A DNA stretch of 64,000 bases, from assembly GCF_004028095.1 (NCBI RefSeq), contig NZ_SBHM01000007.1:2418001-2482000 (forward strand). Reading direction: 5' to 3'. A program made the translations under genes and the position numbers. Positions 50,249-58,363 of this stretch are shown here, piece after piece (position 1 is the first letter of the stretch; the number at the start of each line of letters is the position of its first letter). Origin of the DNA: Paenarthrobacter ureafaciens (lineage in GTDB: Bacteria > Actinomycetota > Actinomycetes > Actinomycetales > Micrococcaceae). The notes beneath the pieces are model-generated. The model searched no databases. It was not told the DNA's origin and saw only the letters and a list, made by a program, of their open reading frames with translations.

Positions 50249-52114
50249 ATGAGTGCAGTCGGGGCTGGATTACGCGCGCTTAGTCACGGACGACGGCGGC
50301 GCCCAGCGGCGGTGAGGACTGTCGCCGTCGGGCTTGGGCTGGCGCTGGTTGGTTCGCCGGCCATCGCGGACGCGGTTACTGACGTAGTTCCCGTCGGCAC
50401 TAAGCCATCAGCAGTGGCCGTGAACTCCGTGACTGGTAAGGCCTATGTAGCCACGGACTATGGAGTTTCCGTGCTGGACGGTGTGGCGTCAGCGGGAATT
50501 CTGTACCAGGGAGACCGACCCATGGACGTTGCCGTGAATGAGGCAACGAACAAGATCTACGTCAGTGAGACCGACGGGTCAGTTGCGGTGGTGGACGGCG
50601 TTTCCCGAGCAGTCGCATCCGTGCCTGTTGGCTCGTCGCCGGGTGTTGTCGCGGTCAATCCGGTGACGAACAAGATCTACGTTGGCGTGAAAAGCGGGGT
50701 GACCATCATTGATGGTTCCACCTTGGCTACGTCGTCAGTGTCGCTCGCAGGGGGAGCGCAGGACATCGTCGTGAACCCGGCCACCGGCAAGGTGTATGTC
50801 CTGTCCGGCGGAACAATCCAGGTTCTGGGGGCTGGCGGAACGGTAACTGCCTCCGTCAACATCGGAGCCGGCGGCATTCTTGCGCTCGCGGTAAACCCCG
50901 GGACAAACAAGATCTACTTCACAACTCTGGGCCGCTATGGTGCCGGGGTCCGCGTGATCGACGGCACCGCAGACACGGTCACGGATACCATGCCTTCCGC
51001 CAACTTGGTCGGTCAGCTCGCCGTGAACCCAGTGACGAACACGGTCTACGTGGCCGGTGACAGCACCTCCATCGATGGCTTTGTCCAAGTCATTGATGGC
51101 GCGACGAAGAAGCAGGTCGCCCAACTCCGGACGGCATCGCGCATTCGGGACATCGTGATTAACCCGGCCAATAACAAGGCGTACGCGAGCCTGTCCGGCA
51201 GGGGAGTGATGGTGGTGGACGGCGACACGCTTCGGGTGAGTTCGGTCTTTACGGGCCAGGAGCCGATTGACGCTGCCGTGAACGCAGCCACGGGTCAGGT
51301 GTATGTGGCTAACAACAACAGTTCGTCGGTGTCCATCATCGATCCTGACGTCGCCGCTCCTGTGAAGAACGACTTCAATGGCGACGCCCACTCGGACGTC
51401 CTGGCCCGGGATGCTGCCGGAGCGCTTTGGTTGTATCCGGGCAACGGATCCGGTGGCTGGCTTCCCCGTATTCAGGTTGGCGTGGGCTGGAACGTGATGA
51501 CGGCACTGGTGTCGCCGGGTGACTTCGACGGTGACGCTCTGCCCGACGTCCTGGCTGGTGACAGTGCCGGGGTGCTTTGGTTGTATCCGGGCAACGGATC
51601 GGGTGGGTGGCTTCCGCGGGTTGCCGTAGGTCAGGGGTGGAATGCCATGACCGAGATTGTCGGCATCGGTTCGTTCTACGGTGGCGGTTTCGCTGACGTA
51701 GCAGCGCGGAACGCTAGCGGGACTTTGTGGCTGTACCGGGGAGACGGGCGTGGCGGCTGGCTTCCGCGGATGTGGATTGGGTCGGGCTGGAACGGCATGT
51801 CCGAACTCACCGGCGTAGCGGACTTCAACGGCGACGGCGTCACTGACCTCGCTGCCCGCGACAGCTCCGGCGCTCTGTGGCTCTACCCGCCGAACGGTAT
51901 CGGCGGATGGCTTCCACGTCAGACGATCGGCCAGGGCTGGAACGTCATGAACTCTTTGACTGGACCCGGTGATTTCGACGGCGACGGACGGGCCGACATC
52001 CTTGCACGCAACCCTTCTGGCGAGTTGTGGCTGTACTCCGGCGCCGGGGGAACGGCATGGCCGTCAGCGACCCGGGTGGGCACGGGGTGGAACGGAATGA
52101 CGGCGATTCTGTAA
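50249..52114 (+). CDS. Secreted YVTN beta-propeller plus FG-GAP repeat protein
   Basis: 621 residues. The N-terminus (RRRRPAAVRTVAVGLGLALV then GSPAIADAV) is a signal peptide. Residues about 40-370 are YVTN-type propeller repeats, each of the form VGTKPSAVAVNSVTGKAYVA. The last 250 residues are five tandem repeats of about 53 residues, each with DFNGDxxxDVLARDxxGxLWLYPGNGxGGWLPR...VGxGWN, matching FG-GAP/VCBS calcium-binding blades. Probably a cell-surface or secreted binding protein; ligand unknown. The ATG at 50249 is preferred (GGGGGTC upstream); an earlier ATG at 50231 is possible. No sorting signal is visible. Confidence 0.82.
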   Translation: MSAVGAGLRALSHGRRRRPAAVRTVAVGLGLALVGSPAIADAVTDVVPVGTKPSAVAVNSVTGKAYVATDYGVSVLDGVASAGILYQGDRPMDVAVNEATNKIYVSETDGSVAVVDGVSRAVASVPVGSSPGVVAVNPVTNKIYVGVKSGVTIIDGSTLATSSVSLAGGAQDIVVNPATGKVYVLSGGTIQVLGAGGTVTASVNIGAGGILALAVNPGTNKIYFTTLGRYGAGVRVIDGTADTVTDTMPSANLVGQLAVNPVTNTVYVAGDSTSIDGFVQVIDGATKKQVAQLRTASRIRDIVINPANNKAYASLSGRGVMVVDGDTLRVSSVFTGQEPIDAAVNAATGQVYVANNNSSSVSIIDPDVAAPVKNDFNGDAHSDVLARDAAGALWLYPGNGSGGWLPRIQVGVGWNVMTALVSPGDFDGDALPDVLAGDSAGVLWLYPGNGSGGWLPRVAVGQGWNAMTEIVGIGSFYGGGFADVAARNASGTLWLYRGDGRGGWLPRMWIGSGWNGMSELTGVADFNGDGVTDLAARDSSGALWLYPPNGIGGWLPRQTIGQGWNVMNSLTGPGDFDGDGRADILARNPSGELWLYSGAGGTAWPSATRVGTGWNGMTAIL

Positions 52115-52123
52115 GACGAACAT

Positions 52124-52151
52124 TGTCTCAATGATTCGAGGAATTGAGACA
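52124..52151. terminator. Hairpin after the propeller gene
   Basis: TGTCTCAAT (52124-52132) pairs with ATTGAGACA (52143-52151). It lies nine bases after the stop of the propeller gene. No T run follows. Confidence 0.55.
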
Positions 52152-52167
52152 CGACTATTAGGACGAC

Positions 52168-52252
52168 GAATGCCCCGGCAAGAGTTGGATACTAGAGACC
52201 ACTACCCAATGTGGGTTTAGTGACGAAGAACCAATTTCTCGCCGGGGCATTC
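52168..52252. repeat. 85-base structured inverted repeat between convergent genes
   Basis: Outer arms GAATGCCCCGGC (52168-52179) and GCCGGGGCATTC (52241-52252) are perfectly complementary. Inside, TTGG pairs with CCAA and CACTACCCA with TGGGTTTAGTG (two-base bulge). The element folds into one long hairpin between two convergent genes. Either a bidirectional terminator or a small mobile repeat. Confidence 0.65.
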
Positions 52253-52272
52253 CTATATCTTGCTGAGGGAGC

Positions 52273-53166
52273 CTACTTAACGGCTACGAATACCTTGTCG
52301 CTTAACATGCCTGCTCGAATTGCAAGAACGCCGTCTCCGGCTGTCGCGCTCGGAACTTCAAAGGCATCGTTACCAGTGGCTGTGCCACCCTTGTACAGCG
52401 TGCTCAAGTTGTTGATGGAATCGGGTGCCACGACCATCTTCTTGGTCCCGTCCACCGTTGTGCCATCTGCGGTTACGTAATCAACTGAGACGAACATGGG
52501 GGTCTGGCCGTTAGGGTCGTCCCCTTTATAAGTGACGGAGTAATTAACCAGAATATACTCCGACCCCGCAGCGGGCGGGTCGTTGAACGAGTTAGCAGCT
52601 ACCACGGCGTCGGTAGCGGCGAGCGTCACCGAGTTGACTACCACGCGCCATTCGTCAGACTCGATGACCGAGCCGATTGGGTATGGATTCTCTCGGGTTC
52701 CAGCACCGGCGTTTGTGTTGGTTTGAGCGCCTGTGGTGGCTCCCGCCTCGTTGGAAGGCGCCACCACAGTGGTATCTCCGCTGCCGAAGGCGTTGTCAAA
52801 GGAGGTAGCGACCACTGCGGTGAAGACGATGAACCCTACGATGGTGCCCACAACGGAGGTGATGAGGGCCGCGATTCCCATCCATTTGGCTTTGTCTTTG
52901 AGGAAAAGGGAGACGATAGCCAGGATGAAGGCGATGGGAAGCAGGACCCAGCCGATTATAAGAGCGCCAGGAACACACGCAAAGATGAATCCCAGCACTG
53001 CGGTTATGAGTGCGATCAGTCCAAGAACATTGAGTTGCTTTTTTGGTGCAACAGGCGGCGCCGGCATTGTATATGCAGGGGCGTTACCGGCCTGCTGATA
53101 GGGCGGTTGATAAGGGTGGGGCGAGGGATGCTGAGCGCCGTCCCCCGGGAGCTCTGGAGTTGTCAT
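52273..53166 (-). CDS. DUF4190/DUF4352-like membrane protein
   Basis: 297 residues. A Pro/Gln-rich cytoplasmic N-terminus (PHPYQPPYQQAGNAPAYTMP), then helices in LGLIALITAVLGFIFACVPG, IIGWVLLPIAFILAIVSLFL and MGIAALITSVVGTIVGFIVF. The extracellular C-terminal domain of about 130 residues (EWRVVVNSVTLAATDAVVAA, AAGSEYILVNYSVTYKGDD) resembles DUF4352, an immunoglobulin-like fold. ATG at 53166 (MTTPELPGDG) is preferred. Converges with the propeller gene. Confidence 0.75.
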   Translation of the reverse strand: MTTPELPGDGAQHPSPHPYQPPYQQAGNAPAYTMPAPPVAPKKQLNVLGLIALITAVLGFIFACVPGALIIGWVLLPIAFILAIVSLFLKDKAKWMGIAALITSVVGTIVGFIVFTAVVATSFDNAFGSGDTTVVAPSNEAGATTGAQTNTNAGAGTRENPYPIGSVIESDEWRVVVNSVTLAATDAVVAANSFNDPPAAGSEYILVNYSVTYKGDDPNGQTPMFVSVDYVTADGTTVDGTKKMVVAPDSINNLSTLYKGGTATGNDAFEVPSATAGDGVLAIRAGMLSDKVFVAVK

Positions 53167-53289
53167 GGCATAACTATGACAGAGCACAACGTTTCCAGGG
53201 TTTTTAGACACGAAGCCCCAACATCCCGGCACATTTATGACACCCCGGAGAGTTTATTCTTTTGTGGTACTGACTGGACTCCAGCGCAT

Positions 53290-53733
53290 TTAGTCCCCGC
53301 CGCGCGCCTTCTTTAGATCCGCACGCAGCCCTTTGTTGTCAGCCCGCAGCTCGCGGTTGTCTTCCGAGAGCCCACGGTTGTCTTCCACCAATCCGCGGTT
53401 CTCTTCCTCGAGTTCCAGCACCAGCTTCACGCCGGCCAGGTTCAGTCCCTCATCAAGGAGCGCCCCGATCCGCCGCAGCGTCTTCAGGTTCCGTTCGCTG
53501 TAGCGCCGGGTGCCGCCGTCGGTCCGTTCCGGCGTGAGAAGGCCCTTGCGCTCATACAGCCGCAGGTTCTGATGCCCTGTGCCCACCAACTCGGCCGCTA
53601 CGGAGATGGCATAGACACCCTGGTCGTCCCGCGAACCCGGGCTGCCGTCCGGTGCGGAATCCCCGCCCGAAGTGCCCCCGGTAGCCGGCCCACCGCCGTC
53701 GTACTCCCCCGAAGGCCCCTGTAAACCAGCCAC
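53290..53733 (-). CDS. MerR-family regulator (HspR-like)
   Basis: 147 residues. The HTH is [20 protein letters not shown] followed by [20 protein letters not shown], a MerR signature of the HspR branch. The C-terminus is a long polar coiled coil with repeated EENRGL/EDNRGL/ADNKGL. An N-terminal Gly/Ser-rich tail of about 45 residues precedes the HTH. GTG at 53733 follows GGGAGAGGTTAC. It is divergent from the Hsp20 gene with 144 bases between starts, which is typical for a local heat-shock repressor. A perfect HAIR operator was not found. Confidence 0.85.
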   Translation of the reverse strand: MAGLQGPSGEYDGGGPATGGTSGGDSAPDGSPGSRDDQGVYAISVAAELVGTGHQNLRLYERKGLLTPERTDGGTRRYSERNLKTLRRIGALLDEGLNLAGVKLVLELEEENRGLVEDNRGLSEDNRELRADNKGLRADLKKARGGD

Positions 53734-53877
53734 GTAACCTCTCCCAAAAATCTCTTCAAAAACCACTTGCACCACTCTCATGCCGGTGCTATAAAAAATC
53801 TATACCAACCACCACAGATCTGGAAGGGTTGGAAACACAACAGAATCGCATCAAGATCTGAAGGAGTGAGAACCACA

Positions 53878-54303
53878 ATGCTGATGCGCACTGACCCGTT
53901 CCGCGAATTCGACAGGCTCGCACAACAGGTTTTTGGCACAACAGCACGCCCGGCCGGCATGCCAATGGATGCATGGCAAGAGGGTGAAGAATTCATCGTC
54001 GCTCTCGACCTGCCAGGTGTAAGCCCCGAGTCGATTGAGCTGGACGTCGAACGCAACGTCCTGACCGTCAAGGCCGAGCGGAAGTCACTCGCCGGCGAGG
54101 ATACCGAGATGCTTGCGGCTGAACGCCCCCAAGGCGTCTTCAGCAGGCAGCTCATTCTCGGCGACACCCTGGACACCGACGGCGTCAAGGCCAGCTACGA
54201 CGCCGGCGTCCTGACGCTCCGTATCCCTGTGGCCGAGAAGGCTAAGCCGCGGCGCATCGAGATCACGGCCAACGGACAGCAGCGCCAAGAGATCAACGCA
54301 TAG
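53878..54303 (+). CDS. Hsp20/alpha-crystallin-family small heat shock protein
   Basis: 141 residues. The alpha-crystallin core contains [53 protein letters not shown] and [20 protein letters not shown] (the GVLTLxIP motif). It is an ATP-independent holdase that binds unfolding proteins. The ATG at 53878 follows GAAGGAGTGAGAACCACA. J-domain gene downstream, MerR regulator upstream and divergent. Confidence 0.93.
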   Translation: MLMRTDPFREFDRLAQQVFGTTARPAGMPMDAWQEGEEFIVALDLPGVSPESIELDVERNVLTVKAERKSLAGEDTEMLAAERPQGVFSRQLILGDTLDTDGVKASYDAGVLTLRIPVAEKAKPRRIEITANGQQRQEINA

Positions 54304-54461
54304 TCGAGCCTGCTCCGCCGGGATGCCCGGGGTGTCACCGGCGGAGCGCTCATGCGGGAGCATCAGACCGGCCGCATCGGAAGAATGGGCGCAGGCTTCG
54401 CGCCACGCCATAGCGCTTGTTGCGCAGAGGAAACGCGGCCCCCGACGTTGCCTCCCGAAAA

Positions 54462-54503
54462 GATGGCCCCCGTCCGAACTGCGAAGTTCGCCCGGGGGCC
54501 ATC
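54462..54503 (+). promoter_or_regulatory. Strong hairpin between hsp20 and the J-domain gene
   Basis: GATGGCCCCCG (54462-54472) pairs with CGGGGGCCATC (54493-54503), and inside CGAACT (54475-54480) with AGTTCG (54485-54490). It lies 20 bases before the J-domain ATG. No T run; more likely an attenuator or mRNA-stabilising structure than a full terminator. Confidence 0.65.
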
Positions 54504-54523
54504 GCCCAGTCCACAGCAACTTC

Positions 54524-54976
54524 ATGGAACCGGCCTTGGGGAACAGCCAACCTGACTACTACGCGATCCTCGGTGTCGCGCCAACCGCGACGGCGCGCGA
54601 GATCACCCATGCTTACCGCTCACTGCTGCGCCGGCACCACCCGGACACCCGGCAGGCGGACCACGACGGCGGTGCATCCGAGGCGTCCGACCTCCACCGC
54701 CTGCACGCCATCATGCAGGCATACGTCGTGTTGTCGGACGCAACACGGAAGCACGAGTACGACCGCGCACGTTCCGGGTCGCCCGGCATCGGCGCCGGAA
54801 CGCCGGTCAAGGTACGGATTCACCGCACGACGGCGGCAAAGGAACCGGACGCGGCGGGGGAGGGCGCCAGGCATGCTCCGCCTGCAAGTGGCCCCGATCG
54901 CAGCGAGCCCCTGATCTTCGGCCCCACCCGATGGGCACCCCTTCGCGGCCATTCAACACCAAGGAGACGCACATGA
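54524..54976 (+). CDS. J-domain co-chaperone
   Basis: 150 residues. QPDYYAILGVAPTATAREIT, HAYRSLLRRHHPDTR carries the HPD motif (39-41) of J-domains, which stimulates Hsp70 ATP hydrolysis. VVLSDATRKHEYDRARSG is the J-domain's last helix. The C-terminal 70 residues are low-complexity and lack the DnaJ zinc and substrate domains, so it is a type III J-protein. The ATG at 54524 starts directly before the J-domain; longer readings run through the upstream hairpin. ATGA overlap with the next gene. Confidence 0.88.
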   Translation: MEPALGNSQPDYYAILGVAPTATAREITHAYRSLLRRHHPDTRQADHDGGASEASDLHRLHAIMQAYVVLSDATRKHEYDRARSGSPGIGAGTPVKVRIHRTTAAKEPDAAGEGARHAPPASGPDRSEPLIFGPTRWAPLRGHSTPRRRT

Positions 54977-55350
54977 GTGCTTGGCGTTCGTACGACAGCC
55001 ACCTGATCCCAGCGTTCTACGAGCGCTTCGAGCAACGCTGGGGGAAAGGGACGGCACCCTTCCTGGATCCCGAGGTCCACGAGCAACCCATGCCACGTGC
55101 GCAATGGATCAACGTGGACACGGGAGCCGCGGTGGCCGTGGTCCCCATCTGGACGGACGACCCCCAACACCGTTCGTTCGGAGTCTTCTATTTGCCGCCC
55201 TCCGGGGACATCTGGATCCTCCGCCCCGGGCCCACCACGTTCGTTGAGCCGGTTGCCGGCGCTTCACGGGAGCAGGTCTCGCTGCGAAACGATGCGTTCA
55301 AGAAGGCAGTGAACCACGCGAAGGAGTTCATCTACGGACCCCAGCCGTGA
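54973..55350 (+). CDS. Hypothetical protein of the chaperone cassette, 125 aa
   Basis: A soluble protein; SHLIPAFYERFEQRWGKGTA, then WINVDTGAAVAVVPIWTDDP, GVFYLPPSGDIWILRPGPTT, and a C-terminal helix (RNDAFKKAVNHAKEFIYGP). No recognised family. Translationally coupled to the J-domain gene (ATGA overlap; GGAGACGCAC upstream), so it probably functions with it. Confidence 0.7.
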   Translation: MSAWRSYDSHLIPAFYERFEQRWGKGTAPFLDPEVHEQPMPRAQWINVDTGAAVAVVPIWTDDPQHRSFGVFYLPPSGDIWILRPGPTTFVEPVAGASREQVSLRNDAFKKAVNHAKEFIYGPQP

Positions 55351-55355
55351 CGCTC

Positions 55356-55573
55356 GGTGCCGTGGCGCCGGAACCAGTTCGCCGCCGTCGTGCTTTGCTC
55401 ACCGAGGGGTGAGTTCTCGGGGCTTAGCGCCCGTCTAAGTGGCGAGATCTAACCCCTCGGGGAAGGTGGGGTGCCGTGGCGCCGGAACCAGGTCGCCGCC
55501 GTCGTACTTTGCTCACCGAGGGGTGAGTTCTCGGGGCTTAGCGCCCGTCTAAGTGCCGAGATCTAACCCCTCG
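55356..55573. repeat. Tandem duplication of a 104-base foldable element
   Basis: Copy 1 is 55356-55459, copy 2 55470-55573 (period 114); they differ at three positions. Each copy folds as a nested stem: CGAGGGGT pairs with ACCCCTCG, CTCG with CGAG, and CTTAG with CTAAG, plus a local CTCACC/GGTGAG alternative. No open frame is maintained. Confidence 0.9.
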
Positions 55574-55600
55574 CGGCGAGGGTAAGAAGCCAAAAAGAAG

Positions 55601-55642
55601 GCTGGTGCAACCTGGAGAGTATCCGTAGGTGGTTGCACCAGC
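55601..55642. repeat. Inverted repeat with 12-base arms
   Basis: GCTGGTGCAACC (55601-55612) and GGTTGCACCAGC (55631-55642), perfect, with an 18-base loop. It lies just after the tandem repeat, about 200 bases before the DUF6350 gene. Function unknown. Confidence 0.75.
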
Positions 55643-55844
55643 TGCTAGTACGACGTTCTGTTATCAGTTGTGACACTTATTCATTGGCCGCTCCTAGTTC
55701 CCGGCTCCGACTTTTTCCGGGCCTTCTGAAGTCTGTGACGCCTTTTCCAATTTTACGGCCTTGATGCCCAAATTGCACGGAAAATGGGGGTTCCGCCGAG
55801 TGCCTGCCGGGGGAGCGGGGAGCCCCGTGGCACGATAGATCACG

Positions 55845-57176
55845 ATGAAACTGCGCGCTGATCAGACCGGAAACCGTGGCCTCCCGATGCCTCTTTGGCT
55901 GCAGGGTGGTCTGGAAGCGGGGCAGGCAGCAATCCTCTCGGCCATCGTTGTGGTGCTTCCCTTGGTGGGAGTGTGGGCCACGGACGGATTCCAGAACCGG
56001 AACGTCGATGCTTTGGCTCGCCTGGCCGGGCAAGCCTGGCTCCTGATCCACGGGGTTCCGCTGCATCTGGCGCAGGTGAACCTTGGGACTGCGGCCCAGC
56101 CGGGTTCGGGAATGCTGTCCCTGATCCCGCTCGGGTTGACGCTCATTCCTTTTCTTCTGGCATGGCGTGCCGGCCGCAGGCTTGCCCGCGCCTCCTACAC
56201 CGACCAGCTCTGGCAGGCGTTCCTTGGCGCGTCCGTGGTTTATGCCGCCTTCGGGACCGCAACGGGCTTCGTGTGCCGCACCCCGGACGTGGTCATCAAC
56301 CTGTGGTTGGCGATGACCATCCCGTTGATTTCCTTCGGCCTGGGCATGGTGCTCGGCGCCCGGCGTGAGGCCGGTTCGTGGAGCCGCCTCATCGGCGTCG
56401 ACGCCGTCGCGTGGCTGGCCAAGACCAGCCAGCATTCACGCTGGGCAGGGTCGTACGTCGGCTCTGCGTTGAAGGCCGGGTTCGTGGCCACCATGGCCGC
56501 TGTCTCCTTGGCAGCCCTGCTCCTTGCCGTGGACATCGTGTGGCATTGGACGGACATCATCGCCGTTTATGAAGGACTGAAAGCCGGTGCCCTGGGCGGC
56601 GCCGTATTGACCATTGCGCAGCTCGGGTTCCTGCCGAACCTGGTGATCTTCACCCTCGCATGGTCCTCCGGCGCAGGCTTCTCGCTCGGCGTGGGCTCCA
56701 CCGTCGGACCTTTGGGATCCGCCGTCGGACCCCTGCCTGCTGTACCCATCTTCGGTGCGCTTCCCGCGGGCCAGCTCGACCTCGGCGGCATGGCCCTCGC
56801 CCTCCCCGTGGTGGCCGGCATCCTGGCCGGCTGGTGGTTCCTCCGTGAGGGCGAGAACCACTTTGACGAGTGGCTGTCCATCAAGATCAAAGCCCGGTGG
56901 TTCACGGCCGCCGCTTCAACCCTGTTCCTTGGTGCGTTCATCGGCGTAGTTGCGGGGGCGCTCAGCGGTGCGCTGGCGTGGATCGCCCGCGGCTCGGCCG
57001 GGATTGGCCGGCTCACGGAAATTGGCCCCAACCCGCTGTGGACGGCAGTCTGGGTGGCAGCCGAGGTGGGCATCGGCGTCGTGATCGGCTACGCAGTGGG
57101 GCCGTGGCTGGAACGCAGCCAGAAGCTTCGCGAAGCGAACCTGGACGAGCCAGCGCTCGACGACGAACACGCCTAA
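55845..57176 (+). CDS. DUF6350 membrane protein
   Basis: 443 residues with at least ten hydrophobic segments (QAAILSAIVVVLPLVGVWAT; MLSLIPLGLTLIPFLLAW; AFLGASVVYAAFGTATG; AVLTIAQLGFLPNLVIFTLA and others). GLTLIPFLLAWRAGRRLARA and NLVIFTLAWSSGAGFSLGVG are the DUF6350 landmarks. This actinobacterial protein family usually lies between sucCD and purN, as here with purN following. Function unknown. Confidence 0.85.
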   Translation: MKLRADQTGNRGLPMPLWLQGGLEAGQAAILSAIVVVLPLVGVWATDGFQNRNVDALARLAGQAWLLIHGVPLHLAQVNLGTAAQPGSGMLSLIPLGLTLIPFLLAWRAGRRLARASYTDQLWQAFLGASVVYAAFGTATGFVCRTPDVVINLWLAMTIPLISFGLGMVLGARREAGSWSRLIGVDAVAWLAKTSQHSRWAGSYVGSALKAGFVATMAAVSLAALLLAVDIVWHWTDIIAVYEGLKAGALGGAVLTIAQLGFLPNLVIFTLAWSSGAGFSLGVGSTVGPLGSAVGPLPAVPIFGALPAGQLDLGGMALALPVVAGILAGWWFLREGENHFDEWLSIKIKARWFTAAASTLFLGAFIGVVAGALSGALAWIARGSAGIGRLTEIGPNPLWTAVWVAAEVGIGVVIGYAVGPWLERSQKLREANLDEPALDDEHA

Positions 57177-57206
57177 GCCGCCCGGCGTCCGCTCAGCGGA
57201 TGGAAG

Positions 57207-57629
57207 CTAGCGCAACGCGCCCGGCATCGACTTTTCCAACTCGGACAAGCACTGCGACTTCGCGGTCTCCGTCAGCGCCGACCGCGTGCAGTCCTGGTAC
57301 GTTGTGACGTGCTTGAAGAACAGGGCAGTAGTCAGGATCAGCAGGCACATGATCGCCGAGACAACCAACCCGGAAATGGTCCCGAACAACACCAACTTGG
57401 AATGCTTGTACTTCACGGCACGGACCAGGACGACGATCCCCAGGACAATGCCGGCGAGGGTCAGGATGGCACTGAGCCACACGTAATTGACGTTCAGCGA
57501 GAACACAAAGAACGATCCCAGGGCCGACAACAGGAACGCGCGGAACAGGATCTGCGTCACGCCAAGTGCGGACTTTTGCGCCTCGGGGCCGGGCTGCGGG
57601 CTCGGCCGGGGACCGACGTCGGGATTCAT
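57207..57629 (-). CDS. Small four-helix membrane protein, 140 aa
   Basis: Polar N-terminus (MNPDVGPRPSPQPGPEAQKS) then three to four helices: FLLSALGSFFVFSLNV, VWLSAILTLAGIVLGIVVLV, LFGTISGLVVSAIMCLLILT. The C-terminal tail has TYQDCTRSALTETAKSQCLS with two Cys, probably outside the cell. ATG at 57629. Resembles DUF4190-type proteins; function unknown. Converges with the DUF6350 gene and is divergent from purN. Confidence 0.75.
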   Translation of the reverse strand: MNPDVGPRPSPQPGPEAQKSALGVTQILFRAFLLSALGSFFVFSLNVNYVWLSAILTLAGIVLGIVVLVRAVKYKHSKLVLFGTISGLVVSAIMCLLILTTALFFKHVTTYQDCTRSALTETAKSQCLSELEKSMPGALR

Positions 57630-57667
57630 GTTTTCCAGCCTACGCGAGCCGCCCATAAGCTAGTGCA

Positions 57668-58243
57668 ATGCGCATTGTTGTCCTCGTGTCCGGTACTGGC
57701 TCCAACCTCCAGGCTGTCATCGACGCCGTGAAGTCGGGTGAACTGGACGTGGAGATCGCTGCCGTCGGCGCTGACCGTCCGGACACCTACGGCGTGGAAC
57801 GCTCCGACGAGGCCGGGATCGAGACGTTCGTGGTGAACTTCAATTCCTTCGAAACCCGCGAGGAGTGGGACGCCGCCCTGCGCGACAAGGTCCTTTCCTA
57901 CAAACCGGACGTCGTGGTGTCCTCGGGCTTCATGCGCATTGTGAGTGCCGACTTCATCGACGCCTTCGACGGCAAATACGTCAACACCCACCCCGCGCTG
58001 CTGCCGTCCTTCCCGGGCGCCCACGGGGTCCGCGACGCCATGGCTTACGGCGTGAAGGTCACGGGCTGCACTGTGCACTGGGCCGACGCCGGGGTGGATA
58101 CGGGCCCGATCATTGCCCAGGAAGCCGTGGTGATCCAGACGGATGACACCGAGGAAACCCTGCACGAACGCATCAAGGTAGTGGAACGCCGCCTCCTGGT
58201 CCAGACCCTCGCAGACCTGGCCGCCGCCCCTTCCCCCAACTAG
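57668..58243 (+). CDS. purN: Phosphoribosylglycinamide formyltransferase 1
   Basis: 191 residues. MRIVVLVSGTGSNLQAVIDA is the start of PurN, VVVSSGFMRIV and YVNTHPALLPSFPGAHGVRD hold the folate and catalytic site (Asn-Thr-His), and GCTVHWADAGVDTGPIIAQE carries the conserved Asp. It transfers the formyl group from 10-formyl-THF to GAR in purine synthesis, followed three genes later on the chromosome by purH. Its stop codon is the first part of a hairpin repeat. Confidence 0.95.
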   Translation: MRIVVLVSGTGSNLQAVIDAVKSGELDVEIAAVGADRPDTYGVERSDEAGIETFVVNFNSFETREEWDAALRDKVLSYKPDVVVSSGFMRIVSADFIDAFDGKYVNTHPALLPSFPGAHGVRDAMAYGVKVTGCTVHWADAGVDTGPIIAQEAVVIQTDDTEETLHERIKVVERRLLVQTLADLAAAPSPN

Positions 58244-58294
58244 GTCGCATTTGTGCGCGTTTTGAACGCCCAGAACGCGCTGTGCTGCGACCTA
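58240..58294. repeat. Hairpin repeat CTAGGTCGCA...TGCGACCTA, copy 1
   Basis: A 55-base imperfect palindrome with arms TAGGTCGCA and TGCGACCTA and an inner TGCGCG/CGCGC stem. It begins on the purN stop codon TAG. A second copy ends the next gene (59062-59117). Confidence 0.85.
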
Positions 58295-58363
58295 CATTTC
58301 GCCTAAGGGCCACGGGCTGTGGATAACCGGGCGGCGGCACTCTGATATTTGTCAGCATGGGGC

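Noticed and set aside
52168..52252. Integron attC site
   Set aside because: The arms lack the GTTRRRY/RYYYAAC core sites and no integrase gene is near.
55356..55573. CRISPR array
   Set aside because: Only two units of 104 bases with a 10-base gap; no spacers of regular length and no cas genes.
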